A stretch of 64,000 nucleotides of DNA from Paenibacillus campinasensis (GTDB taxonomy: Bacteria > Bacillota > Bacilli > Paenibacillales > Paenibacillaceae), in NCBI RefSeq assembly GCF_002272015.1, contig NZ_NPBY01000009.1:1-64000 (forward strand). Reading direction: 5' to 3'. The translations under genes were made by a program, and so were the position numbers. Position 1 is the first letter of the stretch. The number at the start of each line of letters is the position of its first letter. Below are positions 32,406-41,405 of the stretch, piece by piece. Below the pieces are notes generated by a model, which saw only the letters and a list, made by a program, of their open reading frames with translations, searched no databases and was not told the origin of the DNA.

Positions 32406-33365
32406 TTATTCAAACAGCATTAAATATTGTCCATAGCCTTCCTTCTCAAGGTCTTCCTTCGGCACAAACCGCAGCGCGGCAGAGTTAATGCAGTAGCGCA
32501 AGCCGTCCGGACCCGGGCCGTCGTCAAAGACATGACCGAGATGGGAGTCGGCGCGGCGGCTGCGAACCTCGGTACGCACCATCATGTGGCTGAGGTCGAT
32601 CCGCTCTTTAATGACATGATCCTGAATGGGACGGGTAAAGCTCGGCCACCCGCATCCGGCATCATATTTATCCAGCGAGCAGAACAGCGGCTCGCCGGAG
32701 ACGATGTCCACGTATATTCCTTCGCCTTCATGATCCCAGAATTCGTTCCGGAATGGAGGCTCGGTAGCATTGTTCTGGGTTACCTCATATTGAAGGCGGG
32801 AGAGACGGCGTTTCAGCTCGTTCTTGTCAATCGGCTCACTCCAGTGGGATTCGATAAAATCCTCGCGCCCGGAGCCTTTGCGATACCGCTTGTAGTGAAC
32901 GGGATTTTTCTTGTAGTAGTCCTGATGGTATTCCTCTGCCTCGTAGAACGTGCTCGCCGGCAGGATCTCGGTCACGATCGGCTTGTCAAAACGTCCGCTC
33001 TGTGCCAGCGCCTGCTTCGATTGCTCCGCCAGCTCACGCTGTTCTTCGGTATGATAGAAGATTGCCGTCCGGTAAGAGGCGCCCCGGTCATAGAATTGGC
33101 CGCCTGCATCGGTAGGGTCGATCTGCTGCCAGAACAGCTCCAGCAGTCGCTCATAAGGAAAAATGTCCGGATTGTAGGTGATCTGGACAGCCTCGTAGTG
33201 GCCGGTAGTATCGGAGCATACCTCTTCATAGGTCGGATTCTCGGTATGGCCGCCAGTGTAGCCGGATACGACCTTCACGATGCCGGGCAGCTGATCGAAC
33301 GGAGAGACCATACACCAGAAGCAGCCTCCGGCAAATGTCGCCAGTTCATTCGTTGAGTGATTCAT
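32406..33365 (-). CDS. msrAB: Fused peptide methionine sulfoxide reductase MsrA-MsrB
   Basis: A 319-residue bifunctional repair enzyme. The N-terminal MsrA domain (about 1-155) has the catalytic GCFWC (Cys15) and EEYHQDYY, and reduces S-methionine sulfoxide. The C-terminal MsrB domain (about 178-318) has [26 protein letters not shown] and the catalytic Cys292 in [11 protein letters not shown], and reduces the R form. The zinc-binding CxxC pairs of some MsrB proteins are absent. There is no signal peptide, so it acts in the cytoplasm. A short spacer with a Shine-Dalgarno (GGAGGGATAAT) precedes the ATG. Confidence 0.95.
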   Translation of the reverse strand: MNHSTNELATFAGGCFWCMVSPFDQLPGIVKVVSGYTGGHTENPTYEEVCSDTTGHYEAVQITYNPDIFPYERLLELFWQQIDPTDAGGQFYDRGASYRTAIFYHTEEQRELAEQSKQALAQSGRFDKPIVTEILPASTFYEAEEYHQDYYKKNPVHYKRYRKGSGREDFIESHWSEPIDKNELKRRLSRLQYEVTQNNATEPPFRNEFWDHEGEGIYVDIVSGEPLFCSLDKYDAGCGWPSFTRPIQDHVIKERIDLSHMMVRTEVRSRRADSHLGHVFDDGPGPDGLRYCINSAALRFVPKEDLEKEGYGQYLMLFE

Positions 33366-33436
33366 ATTATCCCTCCATAATAGGGTTAGAATTTAAACGC
33401 TGTGCATTATATTATAAATCATTTGGTTCCATGAAG

Positions 33437-33479
33437 CCAAAAAGGCAGGAGGAAAGTTTCATCTTCGGCTGCCTTTCTT
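33437..33479 (-). terminator. Terminator of the TVP38-type gene
   Basis: AAAGGCAG and CTGCCTTT form the stem. On the minus strand TTTTT follows. The stem overlaps the last codons and stop of the gene. Confidence 0.7.
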
Positions 33480-34064
33480 TTGATAGGCGATCATGAGCAG
33501 TGTGGACAGCAATATGATGATGACGGCCACAGTACCGAACAGCGCGGGGTTCAAGGACAGGCCGTGACCGAGGTAGGCATAGATGAGAATGGACGGGATT
33601 TTGCCAATGCCAGAAGCGATCACATAAGTCCAGAAAGGAACAGGCGCCACCCCGGCATAGATGTTGACGGCCGTCTGCGGGATGACCGGCAGCAGCCGCG
33701 CGATGATGACTGCCCGAAATGGGTAGGTCTGCACCGCCTTCGTAAACGAGGCCAGAGCCGGATACCGCTCGATCAGCCTGTGGCCGGAGTCGCGGTACAC
33801 CACTCGGGCTACCGCATAAACCACGATGGCTGCGATGGTGGTGGCGACCCAGGCGATAACCGCTCCCCCCATCGTCCCGTAGGTATACCCGAGCACGGCG
33901 ATGACCGCCTTGTACGGCATCAAGGGAAACAGAGCGAACACCGTTGCAAGCAGCATCATCAGTGGAAATGCCGGGGACTGCTCCAGCCAGATGAAGATGT
34001 CTTGCCTGTATATAAAGGCGATAACGAGCACACAGAGATAGACTGCAGGAACGAGCCATTTCAT
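33459..34064 (-). CDS. TVP38/TMEM64-family membrane protein
   Basis: A 201-residue integral membrane protein with five to six helices and the family core (FPLMPYKAVIAVLGYTYGTMGGAVIAWVATTIAAIVVYAVAR, FRAVIIARLLPVIPQTAVNIYAGVAPVPFWTYVIASGIGKIPS), the DedA-superfamily fold. AAAGGA lies 10 bases before the ATG at 34064; the ATG at 34070 is closer than ideal, and a longer upstream frame has no support. Relatives include lipid scramblases and undecaprenyl-phosphate translocases, but the substrate here is not known. Confidence 0.88.
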   Translation of the reverse strand: MKWLVPAVYLCVLVIAFIYRQDIFIWLEQSPAFPLMMLLATVFALFPLMPYKAVIAVLGYTYGTMGGAVIAWVATTIAAIVVYAVARVVYRDSGHRLIERYPALASFTKAVQTYPFRAVIIARLLPVIPQTAVNIYAGVAPVPFWTYVIASGIGKIPSILIYAYLGHGLSLNPALFGTVAVIIILLSTLLMIAYQKKGSRR

Positions 34065-34223
34065 GATCATAATTTCCTTTCTTGCTGAGCTGGCGAATAT
34101 ATCTATCATACCAGAAAAGAGCCGCTGCCGTCCGTTTACGTACGGGTTGAAAATATGCAGTCCTGGCCCCAAGAAAGAAGTGGTGCTCATGTCAAAACTT
34201 ATATATACAACATGTTGGTCATG

Positions 34224-34232
34224 TGCTATAAT
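34224..34232 (+). promoter_or_regulatory. Extended -10 promoter of the riboswitch-TerC unit
   Basis: TGCTATAAT holds TGn plus consensus TATAAT (34227-34232). No clear -35 is present. Transcription would start near 34239, just before the riboswitch. Confidence 0.6.
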
Positions 34233-34249
34233 GTGTCCAGCCGAATAGT

Positions 34250-34355
34250 TCCCAAAGGGGAGTAGCTCCAGCAGTAAAGTCGTCATTACGAGTTCACCGA
34301 ACTCCGGCTTTACTGGCAACGAACCAGTTGTTTAGCGAGACCTTTGCCTGCATTT
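34250..34355 (+). ncRNA. yybP-ykoY manganese riboswitch
   Basis: The sequence has the hallmark AAAGGGGAGTAGCTCC (34254 on), the stem CAGTAAAG/CTTTACTG (34272-34279 with 34308-34315), the inner hairpin GAGTTC/GAACTC and the closing GCGAGACCTTTGC. This is the yybP-ykoY class, which binds Mn2+ and turns on exporters or metal-homeostasis membrane proteins. It lies directly before a TerC-family gene, a standard target of this class. Its 3' side can alternatively pair into the terminator at 34338-34383. Confidence 0.92.
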
Positions 34356-34383
34356 ATTTATTGATGAGGTAAAGGTCTTTTTT
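34338..34383 (+). terminator. Riboswitch expression-platform terminator
   Basis: AGACCTTT (34338-34345) pairs with AAAGGTCT (34371-34378), with an inner CCT/AGG, followed by five or more T. Its left arm overlaps the closing strand of the riboswitch, so ligand binding would prevent termination. Confidence 0.85.
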
Positions 34384-34391
34384 GCGCTTAT

Positions 34392-34432
34392 AAAACGTTG
34401 TTGAACTGCTTAGAAAAAGGAAACAACGTTTT
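34392..34432 (+). terminator. Second hairpin after the riboswitch terminator
   Basis: AAAACGTTGTT (34392-34402) pairs perfectly with AACAACGTTTT (34422-34432), and a further T follows. It sits 60 bp before the TerC start and could be a second intrinsic terminator or a stabilising stem. Confidence 0.55.
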
Positions 34433-34494
34433 TGCATGGTGGACGTCGGTATCAGGAAAACATATCGATATCAAGAAAGAAGGAGTGAAGAAGC

Positions 34495-35196
34495 ATGGAT
34501 ATCATGTCAGTAGAATTTTGGACCGCGCTGTTGTCCATTATCCTCATTGACCTGGTGCTGGCAGGCGATAACGCGATCGTCATCGGTCTGGCTGCACGCA
34601 ACGTTCCGAAGGAAGACCAGAAGAAGGTCATCATCTGGGGAACGGTCGGCGCCATTGCCGTTCGTGTCGTTGCGACGCTGCTTGTTGTATATCTGCTGAT
34701 GATTCCAGGCTTGCGACTTGTTGGCGGTCTGGCATTGCTATGGATTGCCTACAAGCTGATGGTGGATGAGAAGGATCATGAAATTTCGGCAGGGAACCAG
34801 ATGTGGGCAGCCATTCGGACCATTATTATCGCGGATGCGATGATGGGTCTGGATAATGTGCTTGCGGTTGCCGGTGCAGCGGGCGAGAGCTTCCTGCTCG
34901 TTATTCTCGGTCTGGCCATCTCGGTGCCGATTATGGTATGGGGAAGTACAATTATTTTGAAGCTGACCACACGTTATCCGGTAGTCATTACGATCGGTGC
35001 AGCCGTTCTGACATGGACCGCTTCCAAGATGATCGTAGAAGAGCCGCTCATTCATCACTGGTTTGCAAACAACGTGTTGAAGTATGGATTTGAAATTATT
35101 GTCGTTATCCTTATTATCGGTCTAGGCTTGTGGACGAAGAAAAAGAATGATGACAAGCAAAAACGCAAGCCTGTGCAAGTGAAGATGGCGGATTAA
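34495..35196 (+). CDS. TerC/YkoY-family membrane protein, likely Mn export
   Basis: A 233-residue membrane protein with seven helices. It carries the conserved acidic TerC motifs LIDLVLAGDNAIVIGLAAR near the N-terminus and IIIADAMMGLDNVLAVAGAA in the middle, whose Asp residues probably bind metal. Family members under yybP-ykoY control (YkoY, Alx, MntP-like) help to remove excess Mn2+ or to metallate secreted proteins. The leader riboswitch supports that role here. AAGGAGTGAAG precedes the ATG. The tail is basic and cytoplasmic (KKKNDDKQKRKP). Confidence 0.92.
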   Translation: MDIMSVEFWTALLSIILIDLVLAGDNAIVIGLAARNVPKEDQKKVIIWGTVGAIAVRVVATLLVVYLLMIPGLRLVGGLALLWIAYKLMVDEKDHEISAGNQMWAAIRTIIIADAMMGLDNVLAVAGAAGESFLLVILGLAISVPIMVWGSTIILKLTTRYPVVITIGAAVLTWTASKMIVEEPLIHHWFANNVLKYGFEIIVVILIIGLGLWTKKKNDDKQKRKPVQVKMAD

Positions 35197-35353
35197 TCCG
35201 CGGGTTTTGTCTCCTGGCGAAGATGCCGTTATAATGTGCTCATGAGGAAAGGGTCAACATGCGGTTGATGCTGGGTCAATCCGCATCCTTCCCTGCGCGC
35301 TTGGAGCTGCACGCGGGTGAAGCCCTTGGATACATGAGGAGGAGACCGATCAT

Positions 35354-35677
35354 ATGGATTCAGAATCAAAATCCCTAGAAGAGCGGATTGTGGAAAGCTA
35401 CAGGCAGGATGAGGATATGATGATCCTGGTGTTCGCCCAGTGGTGCGTGAATCAGGGGCTGGACCCTGCGGAGCTTTACCGCAAGGCATATCCCGATCAA
35501 CCGGTGAATGAACCGTTGGCCAGAGCGCTTGCGCTGACTGTGCCGAAGGAGGAAGCCGGGGATATTGCGGATCATACCGTTCTTGGCGTTTTGTCCCTCT
35601 ACGGGAATGACGATCTGGCCGCGGTGGTTACCGAGGCGATGGAACAGATCGCTGCCGCCCGCAAGAGCGGTACATAG
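35354..35677 (+). CDS. Hypothetical small protein
   Basis: A 107-residue soluble, acidic protein that I do not recognise. ATGAGGAGGAGACCGATCAT gives a strong Shine-Dalgarno before the ATG. The sequence looks helical (LEERIVESYRQDEDMMILVFAQWCVNQGLDPAELYRKAYP), then GDIADHTVLGVLSLYGNDDLAAVVTEAMEQIAAARKSG. It is a single gene closed by its own terminator. The well-formed start and terminator support a real gene. Confidence 0.7.
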   Translation: MDSESKSLEERIVESYRQDEDMMILVFAQWCVNQGLDPAELYRKAYPDQPVNEPLARALALTVPKEEAGDIADHTVLGVLSLYGNDDLAAVVTEAMEQIAAARKSGT

Positions 35678-35684
35678 AAGGCGG

Positions 35685-35732
35685 GCGGCTTGCAAAGACT
35701 GTGGATAACAGTCGCTTGCGAGCCGCTCTTGT
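35685..35732 (+). terminator. Terminator of the hypothetical gene
   Basis: GCGGCT...GACTGT pairs with ACAGTC...AGCCGC around GGATA, followed by TCTTGT. Confidence 0.7.
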
Positions 35733-35893
35733 ATTCTGAGGTAAAGCATGCTGTTGAGGCATGTCTGGATTCTTCTTTAAAAGGATCTTTGTAAGGAATA
35801 TGGAGATATGGAAGTGAAGGGAGCGCGTTAGAGGATGCCAGTCTTTGACCTGTTAAGCTGGTGAAGCGTCATCTGAACTATCGCGTGAATCCT

Positions 35894-35936
35894 AACAAGC
35901 CCGGAGGAAGGAGTGGATCCTTGTCCGGGCTTGTTT
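35894..35936. terminator. Strong hairpin terminator
   Basis: AACAAGCCCGGA (35894-35905) pairs perfectly with TCCGGGCTTGTT (35924-35935), and T-rich sequence follows. It may also serve the minus-strand AraC-type gene. Confidence 0.75.
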
Positions 35937-36092
35937 AGTAATAACAGTCTGATGCGGTTCACTCCACTGTTGCCTTTGGACTTGCTGCCTACGCTTATGC
36001 GATTATCGTCCGAAGCGGCATTCGCACAGTGGCAGACACAGACGCTGTTAGAATGTGCAGCTAAAGTCAGGCAGTGTCTAAGCATCAGCTGC

Positions 36093-36911
36093 TCAGGTAG
36101 GCGTGCGGCTGGCCATGCGGTATTGTTTGGGCGATACGCCGAATCGGGACCGGAATACCCGGTGAAAATAAGTATAGTTGGCAAAGCCCGACGTCTCCGC
36201 CACATCTTCAAGCGAGAGCGGGCTGAATACGATCCGTTCCTTGGCCATGTTCAGCCGCACTTCCATCGTGTACTGCATGATGGTGGTGCCAAACGCCTCT
36301 TTGAACAGATGCACTGCCCGGGAGACGCTGATGCCGACATGCCCGGCGACATCCTCCAGCTTGAACATCGAGGAGGCGTTCTCTTCAATATAGTTCTTCA
36401 TGCGGTATGCCAGATAGGTCTTCGGCGTTGTGGATGGCTGCTCGGACAGCAGCCGGTCCACCTCAAGACACAGAATCCGGACCGTATAGTCGGCGATCTG
36501 GGGATAGGGGTTGGTGATGCGCCGCTGCTCCAGCACGAGCGAGCGAAAATGGCTCAGGTAGCGTTCTTCCAGCGGCATCCGGATTTTGGCCGGGCGCTTT
36601 AAAGCGTTCCACCATGCATCAACCCAATCGCCTTTGATAAAGATATGATAATCGCCGCTTTCAATCGTCAGTTCTCCATGGGCGTTAAGTTCATCGTCAA
36701 TCTTAAGCTCGTAAGGCTGACCGGGACGGCATATAAGCAGATCGCCGGGCTCGATATGGACCAGTTCGCCGTCGATGATCGCACGGCAGCGTCCGTTGGT
36801 TTGAAGCCGCATTAAGTAGGAGTCAAAACCGTCGGGGAGCGTCATCTCAAAAGGCTTACGGTGAAAGGAAAAATCTGCTGCGACGACTTGGCTTGTAAAA
36901 GATGGTTCCAT
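36093..36911 (-). CDS. AraC-family transcriptional regulator
   Basis: A 272-residue regulator. An N-terminal cupin-like ligand domain (about 15-140; CRAIIDGELVHIEPGDLLICRPGQPYELKI) precedes two C-terminal AraC helix-turn-helix motifs (about 170-268; FKLEDVAGHVGISVSRAVHLFKEAFG and SLEDVAETSGFANYTYFHRVFRSRFGVSPKQYR). It is divergently transcribed from the oxidoreductase-isomerase-ThuA operon, the usual position of a local activator. The shared 140-bp region contains a palindromic box at 36986. The likely ligand is the sugar or polyol handled by that operon. Confidence 0.92.
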   Translation of the reverse strand: MEPSFTSQVVAADFSFHRKPFEMTLPDGFDSYLMRLQTNGRCRAIIDGELVHIEPGDLLICRPGQPYELKIDDELNAHGELTIESGDYHIFIKGDWVDAWWNALKRPAKIRMPLEERYLSHFRSLVLEQRRITNPYPQIADYTVRILCLEVDRLLSEQPSTTPKTYLAYRMKNYIEENASSMFKLEDVAGHVGISVSRAVHLFKEAFGTTIMQYTMEVRLNMAKERIVFSPLSLEDVAETSGFANYTYFHRVFRSRFGVSPKQYRMASRTPT

Positions 36912-36985
36912 GACGAAATGTCTCCTTCAAAAAAGAAAATAATGACCAGATAGTTCATGTTTCAATCATATTATTCATTTTAAAC

Positions 36986-36996
36986 GAAAGCGTTTC
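36986..36996. promoter_or_regulatory. cre-like or LacI-type palindromic box
   Basis: GAAAGCGTTTC has the GAAA/TTTC arms around a central CG seen in cre and other LacI-family operators. It lies in the divergent promoter region and suggests catabolite control, but flanking bases depart from the cre consensus. Confidence 0.4.
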
Positions 36997-37050
36997 AGAA
37001 TACCATGGTTACTAGACCGGGCATATCCAATGGGTCAAGGAGTGACAACG

Positions 37051-38148
37051 ATGACAAAAATGAAAGCAGGCATTATCGGCTGCGGCAATATTAGCGGCAT
37101 ATACTTCACCAACCTGAAGAACAGCCCGTGGGTTGAAGTGATCGCGTGCGCCGATCTGGTTATGGATTACGCAGAAGCAAAGGCCAAGGAATACGGCATA
37201 CCGGGCGTATGCACGGTAGAAGAGATGCTGGCGCGTCCTGACATTGATCTGATTATTAATTTGACGATTCCGGCCAGTCATGCAAGTGTCGATGTAGCGG
37301 CGCTTGAGGCCGGGAAACACGTATACAGCGAAAAGCCTCTGGCGATCACCCTTGAAGAAGGACGAGAGGTGCTGAACAAGGCAGACCTGAAAGGGCTGCG
37401 CGTCGGCTGTGCGCCGGATACGTTCCTCGGCTCCGGCGTCCAGACAGCCAAGGCAGCCATTGAATCCGGGCTGATTGGCCGTCCGATTGCGGCGACCGCA
37501 TTCATGATGGGTTCCGGGCCGGAGGCCTGGCACCACAATCCTGAATTTTTCTATGCGCCGGGCGGCGGGCCGATGCTGGACATGGGGCCGTACTATCTGT
37601 CGGCTTTGGTCGAGCTGCTGGGTCCTGCAAGCCGGGTGAGCGCATCGGCAGGCATTCAGATTCCTGATCGCAGCATAGGCTCCGGTCCGCTGCAGGGCAG
37701 GCCGATTACGGTGCAGACCCCGACGCATCTGGCAGGCACGCTCGATTTCGAGAACGGAGCGATTGCCACGATGATTACCAGCTTCGATATTTTCGGCGGG
37801 TCGTCGCTGCCGTGGCTTGAGATTTACGGCACGCAGGGCACGCTCAGCCTCGGCGATCCGAACTACTTCAATGGTGAGGTTAAGCTGCGCAAGCAAGGAT
37901 CCGATGAATGGAAAACGCTGGATCCTGTGTTCGAGTGCGGGCAGAATGAGCGCGGGCTCGGCATTAATGACATGATTGAATCGATCCACAGCAACAAGGA
38001 TCATCGCGCAAGCGGACGCCTTGCGTACCATGTGCTGGAGATTATGCAGTCGTTCCAGCAGTCGTCTCTGGAGGGCCGCCATATCGTGCTGCAGAGCACT
38101 TATCATTACGGCAAGCTCCCGGCTCCGCAGCAGGCCGATTTGGGCTAA
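37051..38148 (+). CDS. Gfo/Idh/MocA-family oxidoreductase
   Basis: A 365-residue NAD(P)-dependent sugar or polyol dehydrogenase. The Rossmann motif GIIGCGNISGIYFTNL opens the protein. YSEKPLAITLEEG carries the catalytic Lys of the EKP motif near residue 95. The C-terminal alpha/beta domain (about 120-340) has LDMGPYYLSALVELLG. AAGGAG precedes the ATG at 37051; an ATG at 37030 has no such site. The next genes encode a sugar isomerase-like and a ThuA-like protein, a set common in oxidised-sugar or keto-glycoside catabolism. The exact substrate is unknown. Confidence 0.92.
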   Translation: MTKMKAGIIGCGNISGIYFTNLKNSPWVEVIACADLVMDYAEAKAKEYGIPGVCTVEEMLARPDIDLIINLTIPASHASVDVAALEAGKHVYSEKPLAITLEEGREVLNKADLKGLRVGCAPDTFLGSGVQTAKAAIESGLIGRPIAATAFMMGSGPEAWHHNPEFFYAPGGGPMLDMGPYYLSALVELLGPASRVSASAGIQIPDRSIGSGPLQGRPITVQTPTHLAGTLDFENGAIATMITSFDIFGGSSLPWLEIYGTQGTLSLGDPNYFNGEVKLRKQGSDEWKTLDPVFECGQNERGLGINDMIESIHSNKDHRASGRLAYHVLEIMQSFQQSSLEGRHIVLQSTYHYGKLPAPQQADLG

Positions 38149-38358
38149 TCCGCCAAGCAGAGGGAAGCATGACACAAGATGGTGTATATGCACGGCTGTT
38201 CAGTAAAAGATACTGCCTGATAACATCTCCTCGTGAAGCAGGAGCACAGGGAGTGCTTGTCGAAGAAAGTTACTGCCCGGATTTATTGTGGTAATTACAG
38301 CAAGGGAAGTTCCCGAATCAATTCGAATCAATTCATGGAAACAGGAGGAGATCCAACA

Positions 38359-39327
38359 ATGAAACTTGGAGTATTTATGGTACTGTTCAGCGGGCGCAAG
38401 CTGGAAGATGCGCTTGACTACGTTGCAGCCAAAGGGCTGAAAGCGGTTGAAATTGGAACCGGAGGTTACCCGGGGAATGCGCACTGCAACCCGGCGGAGC
38501 TTCTTGAGAATGAAACGGCATTGAAGAATTTCAAAAATGCGGTGGAATCGCGCGGGCTGATCATCAGTGCGCTAAGCTGCCACGGCAACCCGCTTCACCC
38601 GCAAAAAGCGATCGCAAAAGATTTTCACGATGCCTTCGTAAAAACAGTTGAGCTTGCTGAGAAACTGGAAGTGCCTGTCGTTAACACGTTCTCCGGCTGC
38701 CCAGGTGACCATGAGGATGCCAAATATCCGAACTGGCCTGTAGCTCCTTGGCCGAACGATTACCAGGAAATCCTGGACTGGCAATGGGAAAACAAAGTGA
38801 TTCCTTACTGGACCGAGTGGGGTAAATTCGCTGCTGACCGCAATGTGAAGATCGGTCTTGAGCTGCATGGCGGCTTCTCCGTTCATACTCCAGGCACGCT
38901 GCTGCGTCTGCGTGAGGCTGCCGGCGAAGTGATCGGGGCGAACCTTGATCCGAGCCATATGTGGTGGCAGGGCATTGATCCGGTACAAGCGATTCAAATT
39001 TTGGGCCGCGCCGGAGCGATTCATCACTTCCATGCGAAGGACACCAGCATTGATCCAATCAATGTTAACAAGCACGGTTTGACGGATATGCAGTCCTACA
39101 CGAATATGCTGGATCGCGCTTGGCAGTTCCGCAGCGTCGGATTCGGTCATGATGTGAAGGAATGGGCAGATATGATGAGCGCTCTGCGTCTCGTCGGGTA
39201 TGATTATGTGGTCAGCATCGAGCATGAGGATGGCTTGATGTCTGTAGAAGAAGGCTTCTCCAAAGCGGTGGATAACCTGAAACAAGTGCTTATCGAAGAG
39301 CCGCTCGGAGAAATGTGGTGGGTATAA
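38359..39327 (+). CDS. Xylose-isomerase-like TIM-barrel sugar epimerase/isomerase
   Basis: A 322-residue protein of the AP-endonuclease-2/IolE-like family: a single TIM barrel with metal ligands spread over the strands ([34 protein letters not shown]-like [36 protein letters not shown] and [11 protein letters not shown]). Glu, Asp and His at these sites fit a divalent-metal isomerase or epimerase. GGAGGAG lies before the ATG at 38359; longer upstream frames lack support. It is second in the operon and probably isomerises the product of the neighbouring dehydrogenase. Confidence 0.92.
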   Translation: MKLGVFMVLFSGRKLEDALDYVAAKGLKAVEIGTGGYPGNAHCNPAELLENETALKNFKNAVESRGLIISALSCHGNPLHPQKAIAKDFHDAFVKTVELAEKLEVPVVNTFSGCPGDHEDAKYPNWPVAPWPNDYQEILDWQWENKVIPYWTEWGKFAADRNVKIGLELHGGFSVHTPGTLLRLREAAGEVIGANLDPSHMWWQGIDPVQAIQILGRAGAIHHFHAKDTSIDPINVNKHGLTDMQSYTNMLDRAWQFRSVGFGHDVKEWADMMSALRLVGYDYVVSIEHEDGLMSVEEGFSKAVDNLKQVLIEEPLGEMWWV

Positions 39328-39385
39328 GTTATTTGATCCGCTGTGCAAGCTAACGACTAAATGCATTTCTAGGGGGAACAGCTAC

Positions 39386-40111
39386 ATGCTTAATGTAACG
39401 ATTTGGAACGAGTTCGTTCACGAAAATATTCATCAGGAGGTTAAAGCCGTGTATCCGACAGGGATTCATATGGCTTTGGCCGAGGGTCTGGCTCATCCGG
39501 ATTTTATCATCCGGACGGCAACGCTGGATCAGCCCGACCATGGACTGACCCAGGACGTGCTCGATTCCACCGATGTACTGCTGTGGTGGGGACATATGGC
39601 TCATGACAAGGTTAGCGACGAGATTGTAGATCGAGTGGTAAAGCGCGTGCTTGACGGTATGGGGCTGATCGTTCTGCACTCCGGCCATTTCTCCAAGCCA
39701 TTCAAAGCTCTGATGGGCACAAGTTGCGATTTGAAATGGCGGGAAGCCGGGGAGCAGGAATTGATGTGGAGCGTCAACCCGACGCATCCGATCGCTGAAG
39801 GAATTACAGGTCCGATCATTATCGATCAAGAGGAGATGTACGGGGAGTTCTTTGACATTCCAGCCCCGGATGAGCTGATCTTTATCAGCAATTTCTCCGG
39901 AGGAGAGGTGTTCCGCAGCGGATGCACATTCAAGCGCGGACATGGCAATATCTTCTACTTCCGTCCAGGTCATGAAACCTATCCAACCTACCGCAACCCT
40001 GAAGTGCTGAAAGTCATTTCCAATGCGATTCGGTGGGCACCATCCAAAGCGGGTAAACAGGTGTTCGGAAACAGTCAGCCGATCCGTCCGCTGCAGATTC
40101 CGGTCGTATAA
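39386..40111 (+). CDS. ThuA-like protein (class I amidotransferase-like fold)
   Basis: A 241-residue protein with the ThuA domain: [57 protein letters not shown] and [32 protein letters not shown]. The fold is like glutamine amidotransferases but without the catalytic triad. ThuA of rhizobia acts in trehalose/trehalulose use, and ThuA homologues are often found with Gfo/Idh oxidoreductases and sugar isomerases. GGGGGAACAG precedes the ATG. It is the last gene of the operon and a terminator follows. The reaction is not established. Confidence 0.9.
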   Translation: MLNVTIWNEFVHENIHQEVKAVYPTGIHMALAEGLAHPDFIIRTATLDQPDHGLTQDVLDSTDVLLWWGHMAHDKVSDEIVDRVVKRVLDGMGLIVLHSGHFSKPFKALMGTSCDLKWREAGEQELMWSVNPTHPIAEGITGPIIIDQEEMYGEFFDIPAPDELIFISNFSGGEVFRSGCTFKRGHGNIFYFRPGHETYPTYRNPEVLKVISNAIRWAPSKAGKQVFGNSQPIRPLQIPVV

Positions 40112-40140
40112 GTTAGCTTCCGCATTCATAATAGCGGCAG

Positions 40141-40178
40141 AACCGGTCAAGGATTATATATTCTTGACCGGTTTCTTT
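40141..40178 (+). terminator. Terminator of the ThuA operon
   Basis: AACCGGTCAAG (40141-40151) pairs perfectly with CTTGACCGGTT (40163-40173) and TTCTTTG follows. Confidence 0.85.
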
Positions 40179-40236
40179 GCATCTTAGGGTAATATAATGT
40201 ATGAAAGGGTGGATAACCTGGAAGGAGGGGAACCGA

Positions 40237-40908
40237 ATGCTGAGTGGAATCCGAAGCGCGCCGGTGGATCCATCCGTCATTGCCGTCTGCAGAGCCCGGC
40301 TGAGCGGGCACCCGGTGGAAGGATTTCTGCTTGGGGGAGGCACGTATCCGGCACAGGTGATGTTTGTCGGTGAAGCGCCGGGAGCGACAGAGATCCAGGA
40401 AGGACGGCCGTTTTCCGGTCAGGCCGGGGAGGAGCTGGACGGGTATTTACAGCGGCTTGGGCTTACCCGTGATGAGGTGTATATCACCAGCGTCATCCGC
40501 AGCAGACCGTATAAGGAGAAGCCGCTGACCCGGGCGTCAGGGGAGACGGTGATCAGCCGTTCCAACCGAACGCCTACCAAAACTGAAATCTTGGCGCATG
40601 CGCCCATACTGGATGAAGAGATTCGCTGGGTTCAGCCGCAGATCATTGTGCCGATGGGCAATACGGCGCTGCACAGACTGATTGGCAGTCACGAAACGAT
40701 TACTTCACTGCACGGCAAGCTGATTGAAGGGCCAGTTCAGCAGGCGGCCGATCCGGCAATGCCGGATAAGGGCTATATCTTCTCAAGGGAAATCTATCAA
40801 ATATTCCCTTTGTTTCATCCGGCTGCTATACTATATAACAGGAAGCTGACCGATATTGTTATGTCTGATCTGGATCATTTATCTCAAATTTTAAGAAGAA
40901 ACAGCTGA
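40237..40908 (+). CDS. Uracil-DNA glycosylase-superfamily protein lacking Fe-S cysteines
   Basis: A 223-residue protein with the family-4 layout. Motif A, VGEAPGATEIQEGRPFSGQAGEELDGYL, and motif B, FPLFHPAAILYNRKL, place it with uracil-DNA glycosylases that excise uracil from DNA. Family-4 enzymes normally bind a 4Fe-4S cluster with four Cys, but this protein has a single Cys, in VCRARL. Either the cluster has been lost or the activity differs. GGAGGGG precedes the ATG at 40237. It is monocistronic. Confidence 0.85.
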   Translation: MLSGIRSAPVDPSVIAVCRARLSGHPVEGFLLGGGTYPAQVMFVGEAPGATEIQEGRPFSGQAGEELDGYLQRLGLTRDEVYITSVIRSRPYKEKPLTRASGETVISRSNRTPTKTEILAHAPILDEEIRWVQPQIIVPMGNTALHRLIGSHETITSLHGKLIEGPVQQAADPAMPDKGYIFSREIYQIFPLFHPAAILYNRKLTDIVMSDLDHLSQILRRNS

Positions 40909-40970
40909 TTTTATGAGGAAAAAGGGCTAAAAGGTTTTCAGAAGCCTAAAAATATGCTAAAATGAAACAT

Positions 40971-41000
40971 ACTAACTAATCGTAAGTTTCACATGTTAGT
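40971..41000. promoter_or_regulatory. Inverted repeat upstream of the HxlR gene
   Basis: ACTAAC (40971-40976) and GTTAGT (40995-41000) form an inverted repeat with an 18-bp spacer, plausible as an autoregulatory operator. Confidence 0.35.
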
Positions 41001-41052
41001 GTTTACCCGTATAATGATGAGTACAAGGTGACTTCGCAAAGAGGTGAAGGAT

Positions 41053-41370
41053 ATGGGAGCTACAAACATCAAGCTCTGTCCCCGGTTTGAGTCGGCGTTT
41101 GCATGCCTTGGCAAGCGATGGAATGGACTGATCATTCAGGCGCTGATGAGCGGACCGAAGCGGTTTAAAGACATCTCCAGTGTCATACCGTCCATGAGTG
41201 ACAAGATGCTGTCCGAGAGAATGAAGGACTTGGAATGTGAGGGCATTTTGGTACGACATGTTTACCCGGAGACTCCGGTTCGTATTGAATACGAATTAAC
41301 TGAAAAGGGGAAAGCGCTTCGTCCCGTAATGGATGAAATCTCCAGTTGGGCGGAGCAATGGATTGAATAA
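41053..41370 (+). CDS. HxlR-family transcriptional regulator
   Basis: A 105-residue winged-helix protein with the HxlR signature: CPRFESAFACLGKRWNGLIIQALMSGPKRFKDISSVIPSMSDKMLSERMKDLECEGILVRHVYPETPVRIEYELTEKG. Members respond to small electrophiles or redox cues and often regulate a neighbouring gene. GAGGTGAAGG precedes the ATG at 41053; a GTG at 41044 is the alternative. Two Cys (in LCPRF and FACLG) could be redox-active. It lies 200 bp before nirB but has its own terminator, so it is not part of that operon. Confidence 0.9.
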   Translation: MGATNIKLCPRFESAFACLGKRWNGLIIQALMSGPKRFKDISSVIPSMSDKMLSERMKDLECEGILVRHVYPETPVRIEYELTEKGKALRPVMDEISSWAEQWIE

Positions 41371-41405
41371 TGACGGTGGTTCATTCGGCACTTCCACAAA
41401 AATAG

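Larger units (their letters stand above)
35678..36092. other. Intergenic region with two terminators
   Basis: Only the two terminators at 35685 and 35894 are recognisable. No gene or promoter is convincing between them and the end of the AraC-type gene. Confidence 0.5.

Noticed and set aside
37012-38193. 393-codon minus-strand frame
   Set aside because: Antisense shadow of the Gfo/Idh gene; composition is not protein-like.
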